This document shows, in pieces, positions 1 to 7,471 of a DNA stretch of 8,754 nucleotides. The position numbers and the translations under genes were made by a program. This DNA comes from Clostridia bacterium (lineage in GTDB: Bacteria; Bacillota; Clostridia; Christensenellales; Aristaeellaceae), in the NCBI GenBank assembly GCA_016296675.1, contig JAEDIV010000110.1:1-8754 (forward strand), given 5' to 3'. Below the pieces are notes generated by a model. That model saw nothing but the letters and a program-made list of their open reading frames with translations, did not search any database and had not been told where the DNA came from. Each line of letters opens with the position of its first letter. Within the stretch, counting starts at the first letter, position 1.

Positions 1-1
1 G

Positions 2-493
2 GTGAGCCAGAATGCGCTGGTTGACATTCTGGTCGGTCTTCCTGAATTTATTTTTGAACCGATCAATGAGCTTTTCTCATCACTCATTCTGGTTCTCTGG
101 AATTCCGGCATCCAGATTCTCATTTTCCTTGCGGGTCTTCAGAAAGTGCCCAAGACGCTGTATGAAGCCGCCAAAATCGACGGCGCATCCGGATGGGAAA
201 CGTTTTGGAAAATCACGCTTCCGACCATGCGCAGCATGATCCTGTTAAACGCCATCTACACCGTTGTAACCCTGGCAAACAGCGGATCCAACGAAATTAT
301 CCAGCTGATTTACGATGTTTCCTACGCGCCGACCAAGGGCTACAGCTACGGCGCTGCCATGAGCTGGATCTATACGGCAATTGTTTCTGTAATCCTTCTT
401 CTCACGTTCCTCCTTCTTAAGGAAAAGAGCGACAGAAAAGTGAAATACGAAACCAAAAAGCCAGACATGAAGGGAAGGAGGCAGAGTGCATGA
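2..493 (+). CDS. ABC sugar transporter permease, MalF type (5' truncated by window edge)
   Basis: This is the C-terminal half of an integral membrane permease of a carbohydrate ABC importer. The visible 163 residues contain the cytoplasmic EAA loop that docks the ATPase: EAA at residues 55-57, followed by IDGA and a terminal ITLP at 71-74. Hydrophobic spans lie at about 27-46, 77-95 and 119-140, with a basic tail after the last one. Complete MalF/UgpA-type permeases are around 290-320 residues, so roughly the first 130-150 are missing to the left. The GTG at position 2 is most likely an internal valine codon and not the start. The stop overlaps the next permease by ATGA, which is typical of the two partner subunits of one transporter. 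The family is clear. The substrate is inferred from the neighbouring arabinofuranosidases to be arabinose or arabino-oligosaccharides. Confidence 0.93.
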   Translation: MSQNALVDILVGLPEFIFEPINELFSSLILVLWNSGIQILIFLAGLQKVPKTLYEAAKIDGASGWETFWKITLPTMRSMILLNAIYTVVTLANSGSNEIIQLIYDVSYAPTKGYSYGAAMSWIYTAIVSVILLLTFLLLKEKSDRKVKYETKKPDMKGRRQSA

Positions 494-1476
494 AAAAGCA
501 AAAGCTTGACAAAGCGATCGCGCGTGAAGCGCGCAAGGACAAGTTTAAAAAGCTGATGCTCGGAAGCGCGGAAAAGCGCGGACTTCTTATGAGCGTCGTC
601 GTATACGTGCTTCTGATCACCATCGCCTTCATCTTCCTGTATCCAATTCTTTACATGGCGTCCCGCTCTTTTATGGACAAAAGCGACCTTCTGGATGCGT
701 CCGCCAAGTGGATTCCTTCCGCGCCGACTTTCAAGAATTATGCCGACGCCATCATCACCCTTGACTACTGGAAGAGCCTTGCTAAGAACATTTTCCTTGC
801 ATTTGTTCCGACGCTTTGTCAGGTGTTTATCGCGTCAATGGTAGGGTATGGCTTTGCAAGGTATAATTTCCCTTTGAAGCCGTTGTGGATGGGCCTTCTG
901 CTCCTGTCGTTCCTGCTTCCTTCGCAGGCGACCAGCATGCCCAATTACCTTCTCTTTTCGAGGCTCAAGCTGGTTGACGGCGGCATAAAGCCCTTCTTTA
1001 TCACATCCGTCCTCGGACAGGGCTTTAAGGGCGTGCTTTGCATTCTCATCTTCTACAACTTCCACCGTCAGGTGCCCCAGTCGCTGATCGAGGCTGCTGA
1101 AATCGACGGCGCAGGCCATTTAAAGGCGTATTTCCAGATTGCAATTCCGCTTTCCATGGCGGCGATTGTGGTTGTAACGCTTTTCTCGTTTGTGTGGTAC
1201 TGGAACGAGATGTATCTGGTTCAGGTGTATCTCGGCTACGGCAACACTCGAAACGACGGTCTGACCACGCTCATGATCGAGCTTAAGAAGTTTGAAGACA
1301 GCTATAACGTTGCCTTTGACGCGCGCACATCTTCCGTCACCTCGACCAACAAACTCAACGATGCCATCAAGATGGCCGGAACGATGCTCTCCATCGCGCC
1401 CCTTATGGTCATGTACTTCTTCCTTCAGAAGCAGTTTGTTGAGTCTGTAGACAGAGCCGGTATCACCGGTGAATAA
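490..1476 (+). CDS. ABC sugar transporter permease, MalG type
   Basis: This is the second membrane subunit of the importer, 328 residues and complete. After a lysine/arginine-rich cytoplasmic N-terminus (1-31) come about six hydrophobic spans, near 33-55, 98-118, 131-148, 168-190, 221-239 and 296-313. The EAA loop is at 201-220 (EAAEIDGAG, ending IAIP), the ATPase contact motif of this family. The end, VESVDRAGITGE, matches the usual MalG-type tail. A hydrophilic stretch at about 262-292, rich in D, N, S and T, makes the last external loop longer than in E. coli MalG. The start is supported by AAGGAGG at 475-481, eight bases before the ATG. The ATGA overlap with the upstream permease suggests translational coupling and equal subunit amounts. 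It resembles AraQ of B. subtilis in role and context, but the substrate is inferred and no symbol is given. Confidence 0.94.
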   Translation: MKKQKLDKAIAREARKDKFKKLMLGSAEKRGLLMSVVVYVLLITIAFIFLYPILYMASRSFMDKSDLLDASAKWIPSAPTFKNYADAIITLDYWKSLAKNIFLAFVPTLCQVFIASMVGYGFARYNFPLKPLWMGLLLLSFLLPSQATSMPNYLLFSRLKLVDGGIKPFFITSVLGQGFKGVLCILIFYNFHRQVPQSLIEAAEIDGAGHLKAYFQIAIPLSMAAIVVVTLFSFVWYWNEMYLVQVYLGYGNTRNDGLTTLMIELKKFEDSYNVAFDARTSSVTSTNKLNDAIKMAGTMLSIAPLMVMYFFLQKQFVESVDRAGITGE

Positions 1477-1520
1477 CCCTTTTGGAATCAGGGCCGATTG
1501 GCTTTGAATCGATAAAAATC

Positions 1521-1527
1521 AAGGAGG
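1521..1527 (+). promoter_or_regulatory. Strong ribosome binding site fixing the solute-binding protein start
   Basis: AAGGAGG lies eight bases before the ATG at 1536. It sets the start there and not at the in-frame codon at 1482, which would put 18 extra residues in front of a canonical signal peptide. It probably gives high translation of the binding protein independently of the permeases. Confidence 0.88.
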
Positions 1528-1535
1528 AAACCCAA

Positions 1536-2957
1536 ATGAAGAAACTGGCTGCTCTCGTTCTTGCGCTGGTTATGATGGCTTCTTTCGCTTCTTTCGTAAG
1601 TGCTGAAGAAGGCTACAACATGCCCGCCATGAACACCACCGATCCCATCACGCTGTCTCTTCTGACCTGGGACGACTTCGAGCTTACCCGCGCTCTCGCC
1701 GATAAGTTCACCGAGAAGTATCCCAACATCACCATCGAAATCATCCAGACCACAACCGCTGACGTCAACGGCACCCTCACCAACCTCGCCGCTGACAACA
1801 ACCTTCCCGACATGTTCTTCTGGCTCGACCTCGACGTTCTTCTGTCCAACAAGCTCATGATGGACATCACCGAGTACATCGAGAACGACGAAGAAGCTCA
1901 GACCAAGCTGTATCCGTCCCTTCGCAACGTAGGTTACGTAGACGGCCAGCGCTGCTTCTTCATGCCCGGCGAGAACCTTCCCGCCATCATTTACCTCGAC
2001 AAGACCGTTTTCGACAAGCTTAACCGTGAACTTCCTTCTCAGGACTGGACTTGGGAAGAAATGCTCGAGCTCATCGAAACCATGACCGATCCTTCTCAGG
2101 GCATCTGGGCTTACAACTTCTTCATGGGCCCCGTAACCCTTGGCCCCATCGCCCTTACCGATAACGTAACCGGCGAATTCGGCTGGGACGGCGAAAGCTA
2201 CAACTTCGGCACCGGCTGGGTAGAGATGATCGAGAAGCAGGCTGACTATGCCCGCCTCGGCTATCAGGCCATCGGCGGCAGCGAAGAGTATCTCGCTGTT
2301 GTTCCGGACGACATGTGGCCCGGCGAATCCGGACATGTAGCCATCCAGATGGACGCCTACTGGACCATGAACAACATCTACACCCAGACTGCTGCTCTTG
2401 AGCGCGGCCTGCAGATGGTTCCCTATAATGCGCCCATCGGCGAAGGCGTAGAGAACGGCGGCCAGTTCAGCTGGATCGACATGGTTTCCATTTCTGCTAC
2501 CTGCGAGCATCCCCGCGAGGCTTATGAAGCCCTCAAGTTCCTCACCTGGGGCAAAGAAGGCTGGCTTGCCCGCGCCGAACTGTATCCCACCATCACCAAC
2601 GAAGCCGGCGACAAGCTCTATCGTCTTGCCGGTTCCCTCCCCATGATCGAGGATGAAGAAGTTGCTGCTGCCATGGCCGCTATCATGCCTGACCTCGGCT
2701 ACTGGAATGACTGGGAGAACTTCTTTAAGGCCATCCAGAACCCCGTAACCTTCGGCGGACGCACCATCCCCGGCTTCAACACCTTCATCACCGATTTCTA
2801 TCACAACTCTGACTTCGCCGGCTATGTTGGCATCGAAGCTGCCATCAACGCCAAGGCGGTTGATCCCTATGACTACACCGATACCCTCGACGAAGCAGGC
2901 CGCCGTTACTATGACGACGCCATGGCCACCTTCTTCAGCGTATACGGCCAGCCGTAA
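1536..2957 (+). CDS. Extracellular solute-binding protein of the sugar ABC importer
   Basis: This is the substrate-capturing subunit (family 1 solute-binding protein, COG1653-like), 473 residues, which is normal for the family. Residues 1-23 form a Sec signal peptide: MKK, a hydrophobic core, and VSA before EE, with cleavage predicted after A23. No lipobox cysteine is present, so it does not look like a membrane-anchored lipoprotein. The mature part begins with a beta strand and helix typical of the fold (ITLSLLTWDDFE, then LADKFTEKYPNITIE at 54-68). It is rich in Trp and Tyr (for example WTWEE at 171-175 and DAYWTMNN at 273-280), as expected for a sugar-binding cleft. Codons are strongly biased to C-ending forms (ATC, AAC, ACC, CTC), more than in its neighbours, which suggests very high expression. 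It follows the permease by 59 bases and a terminator follows it. An arabino-oligosaccharide ligand is inferred from context only. Confidence 0.93.
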   Translation: MKKLAALVLALVMMASFASFVSAEEGYNMPAMNTTDPITLSLLTWDDFELTRALADKFTEKYPNITIEIIQTTTADVNGTLTNLAADNNLPDMFFWLDLDVLLSNKLMMDITEYIENDEEAQTKLYPSLRNVGYVDGQRCFFMPGENLPAIIYLDKTVFDKLNRELPSQDWTWEEMLELIETMTDPSQGIWAYNFFMGPVTLGPIALTDNVTGEFGWDGESYNFGTGWVEMIEKQADYARLGYQAIGGSEEYLAVVPDDMWPGESGHVAIQMDAYWTMNNIYTQTAALERGLQMVPYNAPIGEGVENGGQFSWIDMVSISATCEHPREAYEALKFLTWGKEGWLARAELYPTITNEAGDKLYRLAGSLPMIEDEEVAAAMAAIMPDLGYWNDWENFFKAIQNPVTFGGRTIPGFNTFITDFYHNSDFAGYVGIEAAINAKAVDPYDYTDTLDEAGRRYYDDAMATFFSVYGQP

Positions 2958-2991
2958 TTTGCTTAGGAAAGTGTAAAAGCTTTTAAAGCGT

Positions 2992-3025
2992 GGGGGAGCG
3001 GTTAACCCGCTCTCCCAAAGTTTTC
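2992..3025 (+). terminator. Rho-independent terminator after the transporter genes
   Basis: A 10-bp stem pairs 2992-3001 with 3007-3016 (one G-U pair, GC-rich) around a five-base loop. It is followed by AAAG and a TTTTCTT tract. It ends the transporter transcription unit and separates it from the regulator operon. Confidence 0.88.
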
Positions 3026-3054
3026 TTGCTATTATGTTTGGAATGTGGTAAAAT
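3026..3054 (+). promoter_or_regulatory. Likely sigma-A promoter of the regulator-GH51 operon
   Basis: A -35 like element TTGCTA (3026-3031) and a -10 element TAAAAT (3049-3054) are separated by 17 bases, and a TG extended -10 precedes the -10 at 3046-3047. Transcription would begin near 3061, leaving a leader of about 25 bases before the GTG start. The -35 touches the end of the preceding terminator's T-tract. No convincing operator palindrome is visible in this short region. Confidence 0.65.
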
Positions 3055-3073
3055 AAAGAATCTTATCGTAATT

Positions 3074-3079
3074 GAGGTG
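3074..3079 (+). promoter_or_regulatory. Ribosome binding site that selects the GTG start of the regulator
   Basis: GAGGTG lies six bases before GTG at 3086. It selects that codon over the in-frame GTG codons at 2990 (inside the terminator region) and 3077 (inside the binding site itself). Confidence 0.7.
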
Positions 3080-3085
3080 AATTCC

Positions 3086-4012
3086 GTGCCGCATTTTTCG
3101 TCTTTAAGGGAAGGATTGCCCGTATTCAAGGCATTGAATTCCGAAGTTCGCGTTGCGATCATGGAAATGCTCTATAAAGAGGGTTCCATGCATATGACGG
3201 CGATCGCAGAGAGACTGAATATCACCGGCGGCGCGCTGACCCCGCATATCAAGGCGCTTGCAGACTGCGGCCTTGTGATGGTTGAAATGGCAGAAGGTAA
3301 GCACGGCGTTCAGAAAATCTGTTCCGCCGTCGATGAAACCATCGTTATTGAACCTACGCAGCAAAGAAGAAATCTGAACATTTACGAAACCGAAATTGGC
3401 GTTGGACAGTATACCGCATACAGCGTATCGCCTACCTGCGGTATTTGTACGCCTGACCATATTATTGGTCAGGTGGATGATCCCAGATATTTCGCCAGCC
3501 CTGAACGCGTCAATGCAGACATCCTCTGGTTCGGGCATGGCTTTGTAGAATATATGCTTCCGTGTTTCTTAAGGCCTGATCAGGAGCCGGTTGAAATACA
3601 GATTTCCATGGAAATTTCCTCAGAAGCCCCCGGCTGCTCGGACGACTGGCCAAGCGACGTGTATTTTCAAATGAACGGAAAAGAACTGGGCTTCTGGACG
3701 AGCCCCGGCGACTTTGGCCGCATTCAGGGCATATATAATCCTTCATGGTGGTTCAGAAACTGGAACCAGCACGGCCTTTACAAGCTTCTTTCCATCAACA
3801 ACACAGGCACCTTTATGGACGGCGGAAAAATCAGCGATACGCGGCTTAAGGATCTGGATATCAGCGGAAAAGATGCGCTGTCCTTCAGAATCAGCGTGCC
3901 TGAAACCGCAAAGAATGTCGGCGGATTTACGGTTTTTGGAAGGTCGTTTGGCAACTATCCCCAGGATATCAAAATGCGCATGCACTACAGAGACAGGGAA
4001 GAGAGAACATGA
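3086..4012 (+). CDS. ArsR-like winged-helix regulator with large C-terminal domain
   Basis: This is a predicted one-component transcription factor of 308 residues, much longer than the roughly 100-residue classic ArsR proteins. Residues 10-75 form the DNA-binding winged helix: LNSEVRVAIMEMLY, then MTAIAERLNITGGALTPHIKALADCGLV, where the recognition helix is around 47-60. Residues about 95-308 are a predicted beta-rich domain resembling COG4189-type regulators. It includes a CGIC motif (118-121), a DDPRYFASPERVNADILWFG stretch (131-150), and an aromatic cluster WWFRNWNQ (221-228) that could bind a sugar; that role is inference. The start is GTG, chosen by its ribosome binding site; the longer in-frame extension would read through the terminator. 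The stop overlaps the next gene by ATGA, so regulator and secreted GH51 are co-translated. It probably controls this cluster in response to arabinose or an arabino-oligosaccharide. The sign of regulation cannot be told from sequence. Confidence 0.85.
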   Translation: MPHFSSLREGLPVFKALNSEVRVAIMEMLYKEGSMHMTAIAERLNITGGALTPHIKALADCGLVMVEMAEGKHGVQKICSAVDETIVIEPTQQRRNLNIYETEIGVGQYTAYSVSPTCGICTPDHIIGQVDDPRYFASPERVNADILWFGHGFVEYMLPCFLRPDQEPVEIQISMEISSEAPGCSDDWPSDVYFQMNGKELGFWTSPGDFGRIQGIYNPSWWFRNWNQHGLYKLLSINNTGTFMDGGKISDTRLKDLDISGKDALSFRISVPETAKNVGGFTVFGRSFGNYPQDIKMRMHYRDREERT

Positions 4013-5949
4013 AAAAGCTTCTGATTTTTGTATGTATATTTCTTTTTGCCTTCTCAGGATTTTCAGAAACGCTGTTTATTGATCCCGATGACGTAAAATG
4101 CGAAATGAGCGATACGCTCTATGGCCTTTTCTTTGAAGACATCAACTGCGCCGCCGACGGCGGACTGTATCCCGAAATTCTTCTGAACCGATCCTTTGAG
4201 TATCAGTCTTTATTGAATCCCCAAAGACATGACCGGTATACCGGTTGGCGCATGATACGGATTGGATACGGGGACAGCGAATGGGAATTGAGAAACGACA
4301 ATCCCATTCATGCAAACAATGAAACATACCTGTCGGTTTCCGTAAAGAACGGCGCAGTCAACCTTATGAATCAGGGCTTTAACGGAAGCGCTATGCGCGG
4401 CGACGTGAAGGTATTTAAAGATCAGAAATACGATCTGTCGCTCTATGCCAGAAGCGATGATTTCGAAGGGGAAATCGTTGTTTCCGTAACCAATTCCGGC
4501 GCAGTACCCGTTACCGAAACAATGCGTATTGAGCCCAATGATACCTGGACGAAATACGAAATGACCGTTACCGCCGAACGTGACACAAACGGTTTTTTCA
4601 CCATCGAGATTATTGGTGACGGAAACGTTGATATCGATATGGCGTCCTGTATGCCTTCGGACCGAACCGGCAAAGAGTGGCCGGGCGGCGGTATCCGAAC
4701 GGATATCTTTGAAACGCTTAAAGATCTGAATCCGAAATTTCTGCGCTTTCCGGGCGGCTGCGTCGCGGAAGGATCGCATTTCAGAAGCAATTTCTATAAC
4801 TGGAAAGATACTGTGGGCCCCGTTGAAACGCGCAAAGAAAATGCCAACACCTGGGGCGGCATGCAAACCTACGGCATTGGCTTTTATGAATATTTCATGA
4901 TGTGCGAAGCCTTGGGCGCATACGCAGTGCCTGTTGTCCATGCGGGCGTATTGTGCCAGGCGAGAGAGATCAAGGAACCGCTTTTGTCCGTCGAGGAAAC
5001 CAAAGCGTATGCCCAGGATATTCTTGACCTTATCGAATTTGCGACAGGCGATGCAACAAGTGAATGGGGAAGCCTGCGCGCCGAAATGGGTCACCCGGAT
5101 CCTTTTGAGCTTAAGTACATCGCCATCGGAAATGAAAACTGGGCGGCGCCCTACTTTACCAGATACGGTATCCTTGAAAAAATCGTAAAGGAAGCCTATC
5201 CCAACATCACTACGATTGTTGCCGCCGGACCGGTCGCCGAGGGCGGCCTGATCAACGACAGCTGGAACAACATCAGACGTTCATTTTCTGACAGCCTCGT
5301 CGATGAACACTATTACATGGACAGCGGCTGGTTTTTGAAAAATACAAACCGCTATGACCGATACCCCAGAACCACAAAGGTGTTCCTCGGAGAATTTGCC
5401 GCGCATGAACCCGTTCAAGGCTCAAGGCGGCCCAATAACCTTTACGCCGCGCTTTGTGAGGCTGCTTACCTTACAGGCATTGAACGGAACAGTGATCTGG
5501 TTGAAATGTGCTGCTATGCGCCGCTTTTGGCCAGAGACGGCATGGTGGACTGGACGCCGAACCTCATCTGGTTCAACGAAAAAGACGTTCTTTTAACGCC
5601 AAGCTTTCATATCCAGAAGATGTTTTCCGAAAATGCAGGCGATGAGGTTTTGAATACCGGTTTTGATCTTGAAAACGTGTACCACGTGGTTACAAAAACG
5701 AAAGACGCGATTCAGATTAAGATCGTCAATGTTTCGGAAGATGAAAAATGCATCGGCATTGAAATCGAAAACGGAAAAACCGCAAATGCGGAAGTCACAG
5801 AGCTTTCCGGAAAACGCTCGGATACGAATTCCTTCGTGAAGCCTGAAAAAGTCGTTCCGGTTTCCTTTGAATTGGAATTTGAAAACGGTGAATCGAAAAT
5901 TACATTGAAACCAATGTCCTGTACGATAATTGTAGTTCCAATGAAATAA
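4009..5949 (+). CDS. Secreted GH51 alpha-L-arabinofuranosidase
   Basis: This retaining glycosidase releases terminal alpha-L-arabinofuranosyl groups from arabinoxylan, arabinan or their oligosaccharides. It has 646 residues, the size of the long GH51 subtype. Residues 1-19 form a Sec signal peptide with no lipobox (cleavage probably after GFS), so it acts outside the membrane. The family N-terminal motif YGLFFEDINCAADGGLYPEI is at 38-57. A CBM4_9-like beta-sandwich spans about 105-215, and the TIM barrel begins near 225 (KFLRFPGGCVAEG at 243-255). The acid/base glutamate is E376 in GNENW and the nucleophile is E462 in GEFAAH. The C-terminal beta domain covers about 540-646. The mature chain has 11 cysteines, unusual for an exported protein of a monoderm. 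The start has only a modest AGGGAAGAGAG binding site, but the ATGA overlap with the regulator would couple translation. Confidence 0.93.
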   Translation: MKKLLIFVCIFLFAFSGFSETLFIDPDDVKCEMSDTLYGLFFEDINCAADGGLYPEILLNRSFEYQSLLNPQRHDRYTGWRMIRIGYGDSEWELRNDNPIHANNETYLSVSVKNGAVNLMNQGFNGSAMRGDVKVFKDQKYDLSLYARSDDFEGEIVVSVTNSGAVPVTETMRIEPNDTWTKYEMTVTAERDTNGFFTIEIIGDGNVDIDMASCMPSDRTGKEWPGGGIRTDIFETLKDLNPKFLRFPGGCVAEGSHFRSNFYNWKDTVGPVETRKENANTWGGMQTYGIGFYEYFMMCEALGAYAVPVVHAGVLCQAREIKEPLLSVEETKAYAQDILDLIEFATGDATSEWGSLRAEMGHPDPFELKYIAIGNENWAAPYFTRYGILEKIVKEAYPNITTIVAAGPVAEGGLINDSWNNIRRSFSDSLVDEHYYMDSGWFLKNTNRYDRYPRTTKVFLGEFAAHEPVQGSRRPNNLYAALCEAAYLTGIERNSDLVEMCCYAPLLARDGMVDWTPNLIWFNEKDVLLTPSFHIQKMFSENAGDEVLNTGFDLENVYHVVTKTKDAIQIKIVNVSEDEKCIGIEIENGKTANAEVTELSGKRSDTNSFVKPEKVVPVSFELEFENGESKITLKPMSCTIIVVPMK

Positions 5950-5966
5950 ACAGGGGAGGATCAACC

Positions 5967-7466
5967 ATGAAAAACGCAAAAATGATTCTGGACAAGGATT
6001 ATCAGATTTCAAAGATCGACAAGCGAATCTACGGTTCCTTTATTGAGCATCTGGGAAGAGCCGTTTATACCGGTATCTATGAGCCCGGCCATCCCACGGC
6101 GGACAAGCTTGGCTTTAGACATGATGTCATTGATCTTGTCAAAAAGCTGAATGTCCCGATCGTGCGCTATCCCGGCGGAAACTTTGTTTCCGGTTTCAAC
6201 TGGGAGGACTCCATCGGACCGCGGGAGCTGAGACCCAAAAGGCTCGATCTTGCCTGGAAGACCACTGAGACCAACGAAGTCGGCCTGCATGAGTTCTGCC
6301 AGTGGGCAAAGGAAGCCGGAAGCGAAGTTATGTATGCTGTAAACCTCGGAACCCGCAATCCCGATGCAGCCAGAAACGTTGTTGAATATGCAAACCACAA
6401 GGGCGGCACCTACTGGAGCGATCTTCGCATAAAGAACGGCGCAAAGGATCCTTTTAACATCAAGCTTTGGTGCCTCGGAAATGAAATGGACGGTCCCTGG
6501 CAGATGGGCGCAAAGACCGCCTATGAATATGGCCGTGTAGCGAACGAAGCAGCCAAAATGATGAAGTGGGTGGACGATTCCATTGAAACTGTCGCCTGCG
6601 GATCTTCCTCCAGCACCATGAAAACCTTCGGCGAATGGGAATACACGATGCTGAATGAATGCTACGACAATGTAGATTACGTATCCCTTCACCGCTACTA
6701 CGGAAATCCTCACAACGATACCAACGACTTCCTCGCTTCCACCATGGACCTGGATGATTTCATCAAGACCGTCGCTTCCATCTGCGATACCGTAAAGGGC
6801 AAGAAGCATTCGAAGAAAAATGTGAATCTGTCTCTTGACGAGTGGAATGTCTGGTATCACTCCAACCAGCAGGATCAGAAGCTTTATAAGACCGAGCCGT
6901 GGGGCAATGCGCTTCCGCTTTTGGAAGACATTTACAACTTCGAAGACGCGCTTCTCGTCGGTCTTATGCTCATCACCATGCTCAAGAACGCAGATCGCGT
7001 TAAGATCGGCTGTCTTGCGCAGCTGGTAAACGTCATTGCGCCCATCATGACCAGCAAAATGGGCGGCGCGTGGGCGCAGACGATATTCTATCCGGTCATG
7101 CAGGCTAGCGCCATGGGCCGCGGAATCAGCCTCATGCCGCGCATCACCTGCGATAAGTTCGACACCAAGCATTATTCTGACGTTCCCGTAGTGGATGCGG
7201 CTGCGGTTCTCAATGATGACGACTCTGTAACGGTATTTGCTGTCAACCGCGATCTTCAGGAAGAAGTTATGCTGAATCTGGATCTTCGCGCCTTCGGCGA
7301 CATGAAGGTTGTGTCTCACTCTGTCATGCATCATGATGACATGAAGGCGATCAATACCGAGAATAATCCCTGTGAAGTTGTTCCTTTTGACGTCGCATGC
7401 GCAAAGGACGGCGAACCGATCGTTCTGCCCGCAGCTTCGTGGAACGTGATCCGCCTTGCCAAATAA
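5967..7466 (+). CDS. abfA: Cytoplasmic GH51 alpha-L-arabinofuranosidase
   Basis: This is a retaining exo-arabinofuranosidase of 499 residues, the usual length of the intracellular AbfA subtype (Geobacillus and B. subtilis). It has no signal peptide, so it should act on imported arabino-oligosaccharides. Visible GH51 signatures are IYGSFIEHLGRAVYTGIYEP (21-40), VRYPGGNFVSGFNWEDSIGP (66-85), the acid/base E173 in LGNEMDGPWQ, and the nucleophile E292 in DEWNVWY. YVSLHRYYGN (238-247) is the barrel segment before the nucleophile strand. The C-terminal beta-sandwich spans about 385-499, ending in ASWNVIRLAK. Both catalytic residues sit at positions close to those of Geobacillus AbfA (E175/E294). 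The start follows AGGGGAGGA (5952-5960) by six bases, and the gene lies 17 bases after the secreted GH51, so the two are co-transcribed. Function is strongly supported. Preference for arabinan- or xylan-derived oligosaccharides cannot be told. Confidence 0.96.
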   Translation: MKNAKMILDKDYQISKIDKRIYGSFIEHLGRAVYTGIYEPGHPTADKLGFRHDVIDLVKKLNVPIVRYPGGNFVSGFNWEDSIGPRELRPKRLDLAWKTTETNEVGLHEFCQWAKEAGSEVMYAVNLGTRNPDAARNVVEYANHKGGTYWSDLRIKNGAKDPFNIKLWCLGNEMDGPWQMGAKTAYEYGRVANEAAKMMKWVDDSIETVACGSSSSTMKTFGEWEYTMLNECYDNVDYVSLHRYYGNPHNDTNDFLASTMDLDDFIKTVASICDTVKGKKHSKKNVNLSLDEWNVWYHSNQQDQKLYKTEPWGNALPLLEDIYNFEDALLVGLMLITMLKNADRVKIGCLAQLVNVIAPIMTSKMGGAWAQTIFYPVMQASAMGRGISLMPRITCDKFDTKHYSDVPVVDAAAVLNDDDSVTVFAVNRDLQEEVMLNLDLRAFGDMKVVSHSVMHHDDMKAINTENNPCEVVPFDVACAKDGEPIVLPAASWNVIRLAK

Positions 7467-7471
7467 ACATG

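Noticed and set aside
1495..1511. Inverted repeat CGATT/AATCG between the second permease and the binding protein
   Set aside because: Five base pairs with a seven-base loop and no T-run is too weak to call a terminator, operator or processing site.
1482..1535. In-frame upstream extension of the binding protein
   Set aside because: It would bury a standard signal peptide behind 18 hydrophilic residues. AAGGAGG is placed for ATG 1536.
1488..2804. Minus-strand open frame of 438 codons opposite the binding protein gene
   Set aside because: It mirrors the strong C-ending codon bias of the binding protein. Its translation is low-complexity (G, V, E, D rich) without motifs.
2990..3085. In-frame upstream extension of the regulator beginning at GTG 2990
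   Set aside because: It would place the start inside the terminator stem and before the likely promoter. A better-placed GAGGTG binding site serves GTG 3086.
3066..3090. Possible operator around the AATT repeats and GAATTC near the regulator start
   Set aside because: The arms are only four to six bases and partly belong to the ribosome binding region. There is no second copy elsewhere to support it.
4210..5094. Minus-strand open frame of 294 codons opposite the secreted GH51 gene
   Set aside because: It has no domain or convincing start context and lies wholly inside a gene with family motifs.
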